Shown here: positions 1-8,974 of the stretch, piece after piece
Layout of the letters: each line of letters opens with the position of its first letter
How positions within the stretch are numbered: the stretch's first letter is position 1
Source of the DNA: Nostoc sp. GT001
Lineage (GTDB): Bacteria > Cyanobacteriota > Cyanobacteriia > Cyanobacteriales > Nostocaceae
Direction: 5' to 3'
Assembly (NCBI RefSeq): GCF_030382115.1
Contig: NZ_JAUDRJ010000003.1
Coordinates: 783,815-802,832, forward strand
DNA length: 19,018 nt
Position numbers and translations under genes: made by a program
Notes under the pieces: generated by a model
What the model saw: only the letters and a program-made list of their open reading frames with translations
The model's database searches: none
Told to the model about the DNA's origin: nothing

Positions 1-21
1 TGTGCATCTGGAAAAAAGGGA

Positions 22-51
22 TTGAGAAAATACTTAACTTCAAAATATAAA
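22..51 (+). promoter_or_regulatory. Candidate sigma70-type promoter for glutamate synthase
   Basis: A -35-like TTGAGA (22-27) and a -10-like TATAAA (46-51) are separated by 18 bp, each one base off consensus. Transcription from here would give a leader of roughly 230 nt before the ATG at 286. The match was found by eye; no start-site data support it, and AT-rich DNA gives chance matches. Confidence 0.4.
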
Positions 52-162
52 AAAGAAACTGTCAGGGCAAAAATAATGTCTTGGCGGAGGTAAATTGTCT
101 AACACCGCATAAACACATAAAAACACGCAATAATTTTAACACGGGGGAACTGATAAAGTAAA

Positions 163-197
163 ACCGAAGTTAAAATTTTTTTTCCCTAAATTTCGGT
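163..197 (+). promoter_or_regulatory. Inverted repeat in the glutamate synthase leader
   Basis: ACCGAA (163-168) and TTCGGT (192-197) are perfect complements flanking an AT-rich loop containing a run of eight T. In the RNA they could form a small hairpin about 90 nt before the start codon. The stem is short, so a regulatory role is only a guess. Confidence 0.25.
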
Positions 198-285
198 GCT
201 TATATATTTTTCCATCGCTGAATTTAGAAATTTTCTCCCACAATGTAGTGACAAAATTGGTAACTCAATACTTCAGGAACAGGGT

Positions 286-3200
286 ATGAATAATAAACCG
301 ATGAATCAAGACCAGAAAATCACAGCGAATATCAACTCAAGAGATACCTATCAAGGGCAAAAGTGGTTAGTAGAAGAACGAGATGCCTGTGGTGTAGGTT
401 TTATTGCTCATCGCCAAAATCATACCAGTCACGAAATTGTCGAAAAAGCCTTAGCTGCTTTAACCTGCTTAGAACACCGAGGAGGTTGTAGCGCCGATCG
501 CGACTCAGGTGATGGTGCTGGAGTATTGACAGCAATCCCTTGGGAGTTGTTCCAACAAGACTTTGCCCAAAGGGGGAAGGAATTTCCATCTAGCGATCGC
601 ATAGCTGTGGGGATGATATTTTTACCACAAGACCAGCAAGCTGCACAACAAGCTAGGGTGACTGTCGAGCAAGTAGCTGCTGAAGAGAAATTAATTGTAT
701 TGGGTTGGCGAGTAGTGCCAGTGCAATCTGATTTGCTGGGGGTACAAGCAAGAGAAAATCAACCCCAGATTGAGCAAGTTTTGTTAGCTTCTGTTGACAA
801 AAGCGGTGATGAATTAGAACGGCAGTTGTACATTACCCGCCGCCGAATTAGTAAAGCTGCAACTAACATCTCAGAAGAATTTTATATCTGTTCGTTGTCA
901 AGTCGCACAATTGTCTACAAAGGCATGGTGCGTTCTGCTGTTTTGGGAAGCTTTTATGACGATTTAAAAAATCCAGCTTACAAAAGCGCCTTTGCTGTTT
1001 ATCACCGCCGCTTTAGTACCAATACTATGCCCAAGTGGCCCCTAGCCCAACCGATGCGGCTTTTGGGTCACAACGGCGAAATCAATACCTTATTGGGTAA
1101 CATAAACTGGATGATGGCACGAGAAGCTAGCCTGAATCATCCTGTATGGGGCGATCGCATCCAGGAACTCAAGCCATTAGTTCATATTGATAACAGCGAC
1201 TCAGCCACCCTAGATAACGTAGTGGAATTGCTGGTTTGTTCTGGACGCACCCCTTTGGAAGCCTTAATGATTATGGTTCCAGAGGCTTACCAAAATCAGC
1301 CTTCTTTACGTGAATCTCCAGAAATTGTTGATTTCTACGAATATTACAGTGGACTGCAAGAAGCGTGGGATGGGCCAGCACTTTTAGTATTCAGCGATGG
1401 CAAAAAAGTTGGCGCAACACTAGATCGTAATGGTTTAAGACCAGCTCGTTACGCAATCACCAAAGATGATTACATTGTTGTAGCTTCGGAAGCTGGTGTG
1501 GTGGATTTCCCAGAAGCCGATATTGTCGAGAAAGGTAGACTCGGCTCAGGGCAAATGATTGCCGTGGATTTAGAAAATCATGAAGTGCTGAAGAATTGGG
1601 ATATAAAGGGGCGCATCGCCAAGCAGCACCCTTATGGAGAATGGCTGCAACAGCATCGTCAAGAATTAAAGTCATTGGTCATTGGTCATCCGTCATTAGC
1701 AAATGGCAATGGCAATGGCAAAGGACAAATGACAAATGACCAAGGACAATTGACTATTGACAAGCAAACTTTACTTCAGCGTCAAACTGCCTTTGGCTAC
1801 ACCACAGAAGATGTAGAAATGGTGATTCATCCAATGGCGATCGCAGGTTCAGAACCGACTTTCTGCATGGGTGATGATATTCCCTTAGCTGTTCTGTCAC
1901 AAAAGCCCCACCTGCTTTATGACTATTTCAAACAGCGCTTTGCTCAGGTGACGAACCCAGCGATCGATCCCCTGCGGGAAAAGCTAGTAATGTCTCTGAA
2001 AGTCGAACTGGGCGAACGGGGTAACTTATTAGAACCCAAGCCAGAATATGCTCGGAGATTGAAACTCGAATCGCCAGTGTTAACTGATAGTGAATTAGAA
2101 ACCATTAAGCTGTCAGGATTTGCCACGGCTGAGTTATCAACCCTATTTGCGATCGCTAGCGGCCCAGAAGGATTGAAAGCCGCAGTGCAATCTTTACAAG
2201 CACAAGCAGCTGAGTCAGTCCGGGCAGGTGCAAAGATTTTAATATTAAGCGATCGCGATCGGGTTAATGACAGTATCAACACAGAATATACCTACATTCC
2301 TCCCCTATTAGCAGTGGGTGCGGTGCATCACCATCTAATTCGTGAGGGGTTGCGAATGAAAACATCCCTGATTGTGAATACTGCTCAATGCTGGAGTACC
2401 CATCACTTTGCTTGTCTGATTGGCTATGGTGCTGGTGCAGTTTGCCCGTACATGGCTTTAGATACGGTGCGTGATTGGTGGTCCGATCCCAAAACTCAAA
2501 AGTTAATGGGCGTGCAAAAAATTCCCACCCTCACCCTAGAACAAGCTTTAGGAAACTATCGCAAAGCAGTAGAGTCAGGTTTGCTGAAAATTCTCTCCAA
2601 AATGGGAATTTCTCTGCTTTCCAGCTATCAAGCAGCCCAAATCTTTGAAGCTATTGGCATCGGTGGAGATTTAATCGACCTGGGATTCCGTGGGACGACT
2701 TCCCGCATCGGTGGTTTAAGCATTACCGAACTTGCTGATGAAGTGCTTTCCTTCCACGTCAAAGCTTTCCCAGAACTAACGACCAAGAAGTTAGAAAACT
2801 TGGGTTTTGTGCAGTACCGTCCTGGCGGCGAGTACCACATGAATAGCCCCGAAATGGTTAAGGCGCTGCATAAGGCTCTAGATGGCAAAAACTACGACCA
2901 CTACGAAGTTTACAAAAAGCACCTCCAAGGCAGACCGGTAACAGCCTTGCGAGATTTACTAGACTTCCAAGGCGATCGCCCGTCGGTTCCTCTAGAAGAA
3001 GTGGAATCGGTATATGAAATAGTCAAGCGCTTCTGTACAGGCGGCATGTCTTTAGGCGCTTTGTCAAGAGAAGCCCACGAAACTTTAGCGATCGCCATGA
3101 ACCGGATTGGCGGTAAATCCAATTCTGGAGAAGGCGGCGAAGATCCAGTCCGCTACACAGTTTTAGATGATGTAGACGAGTTTGGTCACTCGCCAACCCT

Positions 3201-4983
3201 ACCTCATTTAAAAGGATTGCGGAATGGCGATCGAGCTTATAGTGCCATTAAGCAAGTTGCATCGGGACGCTTTGGTGTTACCCCAGAGTACTTAGTCAAC
3301 GCCCAACAAATTGAAATCAAAATTGCCCAAGGTGCAAAGCCTGGGGAAGGTGGACAACTGCCAGGCCCCAAAGTAAGCCAATACATTGCGATGTTAAGAC
3401 GCTCCAAACCAGGCGTCACGCTGATATCGCCACCACCGCATCACGATATTTATTCCATTGAAGACCTAGCACAACTGATTTTTGATCTGCACCAAATTAA
3501 TCCGAAAGCAAAGGTGTCGGTGAAGCTAGTTTCAGAAGTTGGCATTGGCACGATCGCCGCTGGTGTAGCCAAGGCAAACGCTGATATTATCCAGATTTCT
3601 GGACATGATGGTGGTACAGGTGCATCGCCACTAAGTTCGATTAAACATGCTGGTTCACCGTGGGAACTGGGTTTAAGCGAAGTGCATCGCGTCTTGATGG
3701 AAAATGGCTTGCGCGATCGCGTGATTTTACGCGTAGATGGCGGACTCAAGAGTGGTTGGGATGTGGTAATAGGTGCATTGATGGGCGGCGAAGAATTTGG
3801 TTTCGGCTCCATCGCCATGATTGCTGAAGGCTGTATCATGGCGCGGATCTGCCACACAAATAATTGCCCCGTCGGTGTCGCCTCTCAGAAAGAAGAACTC
3901 CGCAAGCGGTTTACGGGAATACCGGAACAAGTTGTCAACTTCTTCTACTTTATTGCCGAAGAAGTGCGGAGTTTGTTAGCCCGACTTGGCTACCGTTCTT
4001 TGTCAGAAATCATTGGACGTGCAGATTTGTTGAAACTGCGCCCAGAGGTAAATCTCGCCAAAACGCGATCGCTGAATCTCGATTGTTTACTTCAGCTACC
4101 AAATAGCAGAGACAATCGTAGCTGGTTGGTGCATGAAGAAGTTCACAGCAACGGCGTGGTTTTAGATGACAAGTTCCTTGCCGATCCTGACATTCAGGCT
4201 GCTATTAGGGATCAGTCTACTGTCACCAAGACTTACCCAATTATCAATACTGACAGAACAGTGGGCACAAGATTAGCGGGTGCGATCGCTTCCCAGTACG
4301 GTGACAGTGGCTTTGAAGGACAAATTAATCTCAACTTTACAGGTAGTGTTGGGCAAAGCTTTGGTGCTTTCAACCTCCCCGGCATAATTCTGAGCCTACA
4401 AGGAGAAGCAAACGACTATGTAGGTAAAGGGATGCATGGTGGTGAAATCATCATCAAACCTCCAACCGATGCTACTTATAACGCATCACAAAACGTGATA
4501 GTTGGCAATACCTGCCTCTATGGTGCTACTGGTGGCATATTATTTGCCAACGGTCTAGCAGGAGAACGCTTTGCTGTGAGAAACTCCAAAGGCATAGCAG
4601 TGATTGAAGGCGCTGGGGATCACTGCTGTGAATACATGACTGGTGGTGTGATTGTCGTCCTTGGCAAAGTAGGACGTAACGTAGCTGCTGGAATGACTGG
4701 TGGACTGGCATACTTCTTGGATGAAGACGACTCATTTCGTGAGTTAGTCAACCCAGAAATTGTCAAAATTCAGCGGGTAATTACCGAAGTAGGTGCAAAG
4801 CAACTGCAAGAATTAATTCAAAATCATGCAGAACGCACTGGTTCACCAAAGGCGAAGAAAATTCTGCAAAACTGGCAAGCATTTTTGCCGAAATTCTGGC
4901 AGTTAGTTCCGCCTTCTGAAGCTGATAGTCCAGAAGCTAATCCTGAAAAAACAACTGAGTTTAGTTTAGTCAGCAGTCATTAA
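286..4983 (+). CDS. gltB: Ferredoxin-dependent glutamate synthase (Fd-GOGAT, glsF/gltB)
   Basis: Makes two glutamates from glutamine and 2-oxoglutarate, the second half of GS-GOGAT ammonium assimilation. From the ATG at 286 it is 1565 aa, the usual length for the family. Domains in order: a class II amidotransferase with nucleophile Cys35 after a short propeptide (DACGVGF), a central domain, an FMN-binding synthase barrel, a [3Fe-4S] ligand set Cys1183-X5-Cys1189-X4-Cys1194, and a C-terminal beta-helix rich in GG turns. Residues about 958-986 form an extra loop between PVRY and [16 protein letters not shown]-dependent large subunits lack it, and this is the ferredoxin loop. No gltD lies next to it, also pointing to ferredoxin. 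A GTG at 196 would add 30 non-conserved residues, so I prefer 286. Residues about 463-492 derive from heptamer repeat DNA. Identity is near certain; the exact start is less so. Confidence 0.97.
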   Translation: MNNKPMNQDQKITANINSRDTYQGQKWLVEERDACGVGFIAHRQNHTSHEIVEKALAALTCLEHRGGCSADRDSGDGAGVLTAIPWELFQQDFAQRGKEFPSSDRIAVGMIFLPQDQQAAQQARVTVEQVAAEEKLIVLGWRVVPVQSDLLGVQARENQPQIEQVLLASVDKSGDELERQLYITRRRISKAATNISEEFYICSLSSRTIVYKGMVRSAVLGSFYDDLKNPAYKSAFAVYHRRFSTNTMPKWPLAQPMRLLGHNGEINTLLGNINWMMAREASLNHPVWGDRIQELKPLVHIDNSDSATLDNVVELLVCSGRTPLEALMIMVPEAYQNQPSLRESPEIVDFYEYYSGLQEAWDGPALLVFSDGKKVGATLDRNGLRPARYAITKDDYIVVASEAGVVDFPEADIVEKGRLGSGQMIAVDLENHEVLKNWDIKGRIAKQHPYGEWLQQHRQELKSLVIGHPSLANGNGNGKGQMTNDQGQLTIDKQTLLQRQTAFGYTTEDVEMVIHPMAIAGSEPTFCMGDDIPLAVLSQKPHLLYDYFKQRFAQVTNPAIDPLREKLVMSLKVELGERGNLLEPKPEYARRLKLESPVLTDSELETIKLSGFATAELSTLFAIASGPEGLKAAVQSLQAQAAESVRAGAKILILSDRDRVNDSINTEYTYIPPLLAVGAVHHHLIREGLRMKTSLIVNTAQCWSTHHFACLIGYGAGAVCPYMALDTVRDWWSDPKTQKLMGVQKIPTLTLEQALGNYRKAVESGLLKILSKMGISLLSSYQAAQIFEAIGIGGDLIDLGFRGTTSRIGGLSITELADEVLSFHVKAFPELTTKKLENLGFVQYRPGGEYHMNSPEMVKALHKALDGKNYDHYEVYKKHLQGRPVTALRDLLDFQGDRPSVPLEEVESVYEIVKRFCTGGMSLGALSREAHETLAIAMNRIGGKSNSGEGGEDPVRYTVLDDVDEFGHSPTLPHLKGLRNGDRAYSAIKQVASGRFGVTPEYLVNAQQIEIKIAQGAKPGEGGQLPGPKVSQYIAMLRRSKPGVTLISPPPHHDIYSIEDLAQLIFDLHQINPKAKVSVKLVSEVGIGTIAAGVAKANADIIQISGHDGGTGASPLSSIKHAGSPWELGLSEVHRVLMENGLRDRVILRVDGGLKSGWDVVIGALMGGEEFGFGSIAMIAEGCIMARICHTNNCPVGVASQKEELRKRFTGIPEQVVNFFYFIAEEVRSLLARLGYRSLSEIIGRADLLKLRPEVNLAKTRSLNLDCLLQLPNSRDNRSWLVHEEVHSNGVVLDDKFLADPDIQAAIRDQSTVTKTYPIINTDRTVGTRLAGAIASQYGDSGFEGQINLNFTGSVGQSFGAFNLPGIILSLQGEANDYVGKGMHGGEIIIKPPTDATYNASQNVIVGNTCLYGATGGILFANGLAGERFAVRNSKGIAVIEGAGDHCCEYMTGGVIVVLGKVGRNVAAGMTGGLAYFLDEDDSFRELVNPEIVKIQRVITEVGAKQLQELIQNHAERTGSPKAKKILQNWQAFLPKFWQLVPPSEADSPEANPEKTTEFSLVSSH
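1672..1761 (+). repeat. STRR-like heptamer repeat inside the glutamate synthase gene
   Basis: Heptamer-like units around GTCATTG/GTCATTA on the left (from 1671) and ATGACAA/ATGACCA on the right (to about 1763) form an imperfect inverted repeat, with a GGCAAT tandem in the middle. It stays in frame and encodes about 30 residues (463-492) with a GNGNGKG core. This lies in the linker between the amidotransferase and central domains. The same repeat family forms the intergenic hairpin at 5222-5257. Confidence 0.7.
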
Positions 4984-5014
4984 GAGACTTCCAACAAATA
5001 AATTCAATCTTGTG

Positions 5015-5040
5015 AGGCAGGCCAGAAGGGCCTGCCTTTT
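5015..5040 (+). terminator. Intrinsic terminator of glutamate synthase
   Basis: AGGCAGGCC (5015-5023), loop AGAAG, GGCCTGCCT (5029-5037), then a T-run ending at 5040. The 9-bp GC-rich perfect stem with a T tail lies 31 nt after the stop codon. This is the clearest rho-independent terminator in the window. Confidence 0.88.
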
Positions 5041-5221
5041 AATAAAACAAGGTTTTCAGCGCCAAAAAACTTTCGTAATAGTCATGTAATAATATCAATA
5101 CAGGATCAATATTTGGGCGATCGCTCTTTGAATAAAAAATTTTGGCTCACAGCTAGAATGCACTTAATTATCAGTCTCTAACCGAACGCAAAAATAACCA
5201 TCTTAACCAAAAAAGATAATT

Positions 5222-5257
5222 TTAGTCATTAGCCAATTACTATTGACTAATGACTAA
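5222..5257 (-). repeat. Heptamer-repeat hairpin downstream of the deacetylase gene
   Basis: Arms 5222-5237 (TTAGTCATTAGCCAAT) and 5242-5257 pair over 16 bp with one mismatch and a 4-nt loop. On the minus strand it follows the deacetylase stop by about 20 nt, and a T-rich stretch comes next, so it may end that transcript. The sequence is of the GTCATTA heptamer type that also occurs inside the glutamate synthase gene. Confidence 0.6.
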
Positions 5258-5277
5258 TTATTTATAATTAATAATTA

Positions 5278-6186
5278 TTACTTTTTGTTAGCAAGCAACT
5301 TTCGATCTGTATCTTCGATTTCTAAAAGTTCTGGAATAGTCACAAAGCGATAGCCTTGCTTTTTAAAGTTGTTAATAATTTCTGGTAAAGCTTGCACAGT
5401 TCTAGAACGATTACCACCACCATCATGCATTAGCACAATCCCACCAGGTTTAGAATCTTTAATCACGTTATCGATCAACTTTGGTACAGTTGGTAACTTG
5501 TAGTCTATAGAGTCAGCCGACCACATCACCACAGCATACTTTTGTCCTTTAGCATAAGCAGATAATCCATTGTGTAGGTTGCCACCAGGCGGTCGGAACA
5601 GATTTGTTTTAACACCTGTAACTTGATAAATTAAGTCTGTTGTGCGCTCAATTTCAAAAGCAGCTGCTTGTTGATTAAAAAAGTGATACCAGTGATGCCA
5701 AGTATGGTTGGCAATGACGTGACCTTGAGCGACAATCTGCTTTCCTAACTCTGGATAATTTTTGAGGTTCTGCCCGACTACAAAAAACGTCCCTTTAATA
5801 TTATTTGATTTCAGAATACTTAGCACTTGCTCTGTAGTCTCAGGCCAAGAGCCATCATCAAAGGTGAGAGCAATCACTTTCTCACCCTGAGTAAGTTTTG
5901 CAGCTTTAATAATTTGCCCTTGAAAACGTGATGGTATAGGGTAGGCTAGACCCTTTGTTTGTGCTTCTTGCTGCCAGCTTGTAAGCATCGCTGCCTTTAA
6001 TTTCTCAATGCGCTGCTGAGTTCCTACGTTTGCAGATACATCCTTGATATTTATACTTGGTCTACTTTGAGCATCCGAAGCATTTGGTCTTAGAAGCATC
6101 ATAAAAGCAAGACTAAAAACACCACCTAAAGCAAGTAGCGCAATTAATATTCCTTCTGGCCACAGAAACGACTTATTATTTTCCAC
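5278..6186 (-). CDS. Membrane-anchored polysaccharide deacetylase (NodB domain)
   Basis: Carbohydrate esterase family 4 enzyme that likely removes acetyl groups from peptidoglycan or another envelope or extracellular glycan; the substrate cannot be read from sequence. It has 302 aa: an N-terminal hydrophobic segment (about 11-32) suggesting a signal anchor, a linker, then the NodB domain (about 103-290). The catalytic motifs are intact: TFDDG with Asp110/Asp111, H161-X3-H165 for the metal, RPPGG at 198-202, and LMHDGGG with His254. The start is GTG, supported by a strong Shine-Dalgarno (GAAGGAG on the minus strand, 6194-6200) seven bases upstream. It converges on glutamate synthase and appears monocistronic. 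The family and catalytic competence are well supported. Confidence 0.92.
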   Translation of the reverse strand: MENNKSFLWPEGILIALLALGGVFSLAFMMLLRPNASDAQSRPSINIKDVSANVGTQQRIEKLKAAMLTSWQQEAQTKGLAYPIPSRFQGQIIKAAKLTQGEKVIALTFDDGSWPETTEQVLSILKSNNIKGTFFVVGQNLKNYPELGKQIVAQGHVIANHTWHHWYHFFNQQAAAFEIERTTDLIYQVTGVKTNLFRPPGGNLHNGLSAYAKGQKYAVVMWSADSIDYKLPTVPKLIDNVIKDSKPGGIVLMHDGGGNRSRTVQALPEIINNFKKQGYRFVTIPELLEIEDTDRKLLANKK

Positions 6187-6262
6187 CTCAAAGCTCCTTC
6201 AAAGATCGAACCATCACCACGCTTATGACGGTACGTTGTAGCACATGTTTATTAGATATTTA

Positions 6263-6286
6263 GATACCAGTTACTTTCTGGTAATC
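6263..6286. promoter_or_regulatory. Inverted repeat upstream of the deacetylase gene
   Basis: TACCAG (65-70 of the 6200s) and CTGGTA (6278-6283) are perfect complements around a 7-nt spacer, and the flanking GA/TC extends the pairing with one bulge. It lies about 80 bp upstream of the deacetylase start. It could be an operator or a leader hairpin. Evidence is symmetry only. Confidence 0.25.
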
Positions 6287-7117
6287 ATGAAAATTGGAAT
6301 TGTTACTAACGGGAATTCAGAATTGATAAGACAGACTATATTGCTTTAACTAAAATCTATATGCTCTAGATTTGGACAGCGTTGAATATACAATACTTGG
6401 TACTGTTTAATTTCAACCCAGTCAGAAAAGGTAAGCTCTACGCTTCCACATTCTTACTGCTAGCTCTAAGAAGGAGAGGAACAGAATCAGATAATTAACC
6501 ACACCCCAAAATCCTCTTAAATAGCAGTTCTGAATTAGTTGCTATTTTTCAGCTCACCGCTAAGGCAGCATTATCCTTTCAAGTTTTATAGCTCTTCAAA
6601 TAATATGAACTCAGTTTCATACTTACAATTTACACTTTTAGCAGACTGAAGTTCTTTTAGCCAGACTTTGTGACAGCAAATCTGTATAATTTACAACTTA
6701 AGTCAATTGTTTGATAACATACAAAACTACTTACAAGGGTGGGGTTCTTTAAAAAAAAGAGTCTGGGAAACTATTAGTTCTATTCTTGATAGGATATATT
6801 TTACTGCCTGTTGCCATTGTTTCCTTTTTAAGAAAAAGTTAAATTTTCAACTGACAGAATGTTACCTAGTATTTTCTCTGAAATAGACCAGACGAAAATT
6901 GATTCAATATAGTTTCTCATTGCCAAGGGGCATTTATTCTTTAAATCTAGTCACCTTTGACTCATTCAAGAAAAATAATTCTATCAGCAGCTTACTTCTC
7001 TTTCGGATGCTGATACTTTAGCCGAAATTGCTAGAGCTTTCTGTCTGTGAATGTTTTTCTCAGATAATTAAGTATGTTTATATCTTAATTAATAGTACAG
7101 TTTAATATGCACTGTCA

Positions 7118-7170
7118 CCGTGTAATTACGGAAATTAATTTCGGGTATATAGGCAAGTGATTAAAATCAC
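7118..7170. repeat. Cluster of three short palindromes
   Basis: CCGT..ACGG (7118-7131), the perfect palindrome GAAATTAATTTC (7131-7142) and GTGATTAAAATCAC (7157-7170, six-base arms) lie within 53 bp in otherwise unstructured DNA. They could be protein-binding sites, but AT-rich sequence produces such symmetry by chance. Confidence 0.3.
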
Positions 7171-7706
7171 AATAGTATGACATCTATCCCTTGAAGCAAT
7201 AAGGTCTATATTTCATCTTTAAAAGTCGTATTTTTTACTAAAAACGCTTAATTTAATTATATTTCTGCATTAAATAATACATTTAAAATTTCACTAAATT
7301 TATGTAATATCACTTAAAAATACAGATCAAAATATATTTTCTTCCAACTCAACCTCCAGCAAAACTGCCCTCTGCCTTTTTTCAGTAAAGTGAGGTAGAT
7401 ACTGTCAAACATGGGGTAGAGTATTTTGCCGTTTAAAGAAAAAACCTACTGGTTGTATCGCTCTAGCAGTCTGTAACTAGCTTGTTTGGCAGGAAGAAAC
7501 AAAAGTAATGATTGTCTCATAACTTGCCTTATAATTACAGCAATTAGAATTTTTATTTTTAATAATCTATTTAGCAATCTTAATTATTTGCTTATCTTAC
7601 CTTAGACAAGTCATAGTTTATGTACAGCACTTTTGCTTATCTTTGGTAAATAAATAAGTGTATTATTTAATGTCTGTATAGATTGACCCTCAACCCTGCT
7701 TTCCTA

Positions 7707-7735
7707 TTGACATACCTTTTGAGTCAAAATAATCA
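7707..7735 (+). promoter_or_regulatory. Candidate promoter for lepB
   Basis: A perfect -35 hexamer TTGACA (7707-7712) is followed after 17 bp by TAATCA (7730-7735), a moderate -10. The predicted start lies about 30 nt before the lepB ATG. It is the best match I see upstream of the gene. Confidence 0.35.
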
Positions 7736-7774
7736 AGGTATTTGTCTCACTTCTGAAACTGGCTAGAAACTTTT

Positions 7775-8347
7775 ATGATTCCTCACGAAAGTGATGCAAA
7801 AGAAGAGCGTGCGTCGTTAAAAGTATGGCGTAGTTGGCGAGAAAATCTGATTTTAATTGCGATCGCACTGTGTTTGGCATTCTTAATCAGGACTTTTATC
7901 GCCGAACCGCGCTATATACCTTCTGACTCGATGTTACCCACCTTACATACAGGCGATCGCTTGGTAGTTGAAAAAATCTCCTACCATTTTCACCCTCCCA
8001 TAACTGGCGATATTATTGTTTTTCAGCCACCCGCAGAACTACAACGTCGAGGATATCCCAAAGACCAAGCGTTTATCAAGCGAGTTATTGGCCAGCCTGG
8101 TGAGGTAATAAGTGTTGCTTCTGGTAAAGTTTACCTCAACGGTCAACCCTTAGCAGAAGACTACATCGCGGAACCTCCAAATCAGCCATATCAACCAGTA
8201 AAAGTCCCAGAAGACGAATTTTTCGTTATGGGAGATAATCGCAACGATAGTAATGACTCTCGCTATTGGGGCTTTTTACCCAGAAAAAATGTCATTGGTA
8301 GGGCAACATTTCGCTTTGAGCCTCTCGATCGCATTGGGTTCATTTAA
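7775..8347 (+). CDS. lepB: Signal peptidase I
   Basis: Membrane serine protease that removes signal peptides from Sec- and Tat-exported proteins. It has 190 aa with one N-terminal transmembrane helix (about 24-40) followed by the catalytic domain on the far side of the membrane. Conserved boxes are visible in order: PSDSMLPTL with nucleophile Ser52, GDRLVVEK, the catalytic Lys102 in IKRVIGQPGE, and the GDNRNDSNDSR box at 153-163. The size and the FIAEPRYIPSDSMLPTL stretch are typical of cyanobacterial LepB, which often occurs as two or more paralogues. No good Shine-Dalgarno precedes the ATG, but the start fits the family. It stands alone, downstream of the 1.6-kb gene-free region and convergent with the HhH gene. 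Confidence 0.96.
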   Translation: MIPHESDAKEERASLKVWRSWRENLILIAIALCLAFLIRTFIAEPRYIPSDSMLPTLHTGDRLVVEKISYHFHPPITGDIIVFQPPAELQRRGYPKDQAFIKRVIGQPGEVISVASGKVYLNGQPLAEDYIAEPPNQPYQPVKVPEDEFFVMGDNRNDSNDSRYWGFLPRKNVIGRATFRFEPLDRIGFI

Positions 8348-8357
8348 TCAGTTTTAG

Positions 8358-8420
8358 ATTTTGGATTTTTCTTTCAATCCAAAATTGCCAGAGTTAGGAG
8401 TTATTTTAAGACTTCTAACT
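8358..8420. repeat. Two adjacent heptamer-repeat hairpins between lepB and the HhH gene
   Basis: The first hairpin has ATTTTGGATT (8358-8367) paired perfectly with AATCCAAAAT (8376-8385). The second has AGTTAGGAGT (8392-8401) paired with ACTTCTAACT (8411-8420) with one mismatch. Both resemble heptamer repeat families of Nostocales. They fill the gap between two convergent genes and may work as bidirectional terminators, though no long T-run is present. Confidence 0.55.
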
Positions 8421-8426
8421 TTTAAC

Positions 8427-8960
8427 TTAAAATCTCAAATAATACATTATCTGGGCGATCGCATCACCAGTTAACTCCAGCCGTCGCTGGAAATCAGCCA
8501 GGTTACGGTAAGGCCCGGCTGATTGCCGATTTTGCACCACTGCTTCCGCCAAAGACAAATCTATAAATGGAATTTGTGCTAATTTTTCAACGGTTGCTGT
8601 GTTCGGGTTGAGTAAATGGGTAGGATTTTCTAAAGATTCGTGGTCATAGTAAATAAAATTCAGCAGAGGCTTTAATGGCTCTAAGCGCGGCGCTGGTATA
8701 CCCAAAGCCGCAGCGATATCTTCAATACAGTAAAATTTCACACCCGAATGTGAAAGTTCCACAAGCGATCGCGCTTGGTGAATTGACAAACCTGGTAAGC
8801 GTAACCAATCATCTACAGTGGCTTGATTAGCATCAATACGGATACCTAATTGAGCTGCAATCTGAATTTCTTCCCCAGATTGTAGGCGATAGTAGGGATC
8901 GTTGAGGAGCTTGGCGCGAAGTTTTTGCAGTCTGGAATTTAAAGGTAGCCAATTATTCAT
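8427..8960 (-). CDS. Helix-hairpin-helix (ComEA-like) protein
   Basis: Protein of 177 aa with two helix-hairpin-helix modules of the type found in ComEA and other DNA-binding proteins. Module one covers about residues 42-88 (DANQATVDDWLRLPGLSIHQA) and module two about 117-172 (LNPNTATVEKLAQIPFIDLS). Each has the N-x-A-(x)n-L-x-x-(I/L)-P-(G/F) pattern and a GPY/GVK turn. Unlike secreted ComEA it has no signal peptide or transmembrane segment, so a cytoplasmic location is likely. It follows the TM2/SHOCT gene by about 14 nt on the same strand, suggesting one transcript. A non-sequence-specific DNA-binding role is inferred from the fold only; no direct link to competence can be claimed. Confidence 0.85.
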   Translation of the reverse strand: MNNWLPLNSRLQKLRAKLLNDPYYRLQSGEEIQIAAQLGIRIDANQATVDDWLRLPGLSIHQARSLVELSHSGVKFYCIEDIAAALGIPAPRLEPLKPLLNFIYYDHESLENPTHLLNPNTATVEKLAQIPFIDLSLAEAVVQNRQSAGPYRNLADFQRRLELTGDAIAQIMYYLRF

Positions 8961-8974
8961 GATTGTCGCTTACC

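Larger units (their letters stand above)
6201..7774. other. Gene-free AT-rich region of about 1.6 kb
   Basis: No open frame with homology or coding character is visible on either strand, and I recognise no known RNA gene. It holds an inverted repeat at 6263-6286, a cluster of palindromes at 7118-7170, a two-unit heptamer remnant (ACTGCCC TCTGCCT, 7364-7377), a 12-bp direct repeat (7587-7598 and 7632-7643), and a short candidate ORF at 6739-6842. It may contain the promoters of the divergent deacetylase and lepB genes, a decayed gene or an unrecognised small RNA; none of these is shown. Confidence 0.6.

Noticed and set aside
90..103. Possible NtcA site upstream of glutamate synthase (GTA-N8-AAC)
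   Set aside because: One half-site base is wrong and the distance to a -10-like box does not fit the usual NtcA-activated layout, so it is not a supported site.
196..285. Upstream GTG extension of glutamate synthase
   Set aside because: The 30 extra residues show no family similarity, and the catalytic Cys is normally preceded by a short propeptide, as given by the ATG at 286.
3450..3857. Long antisense frame within glutamate synthase (135 codons, minus strand)
   Set aside because: It is a shadow of the highly conserved synthase domain with no recognisable protein features; other antisense frames in this gene were rejected for the same reason.
6707..6886. TTG-initiated 59-codon ORF in the gene-free region
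   Set aside because: It has a rare start, no Shine-Dalgarno, a Cys/Phe-rich tail without coding character, and conflicts with the other candidate frame over the same bases.
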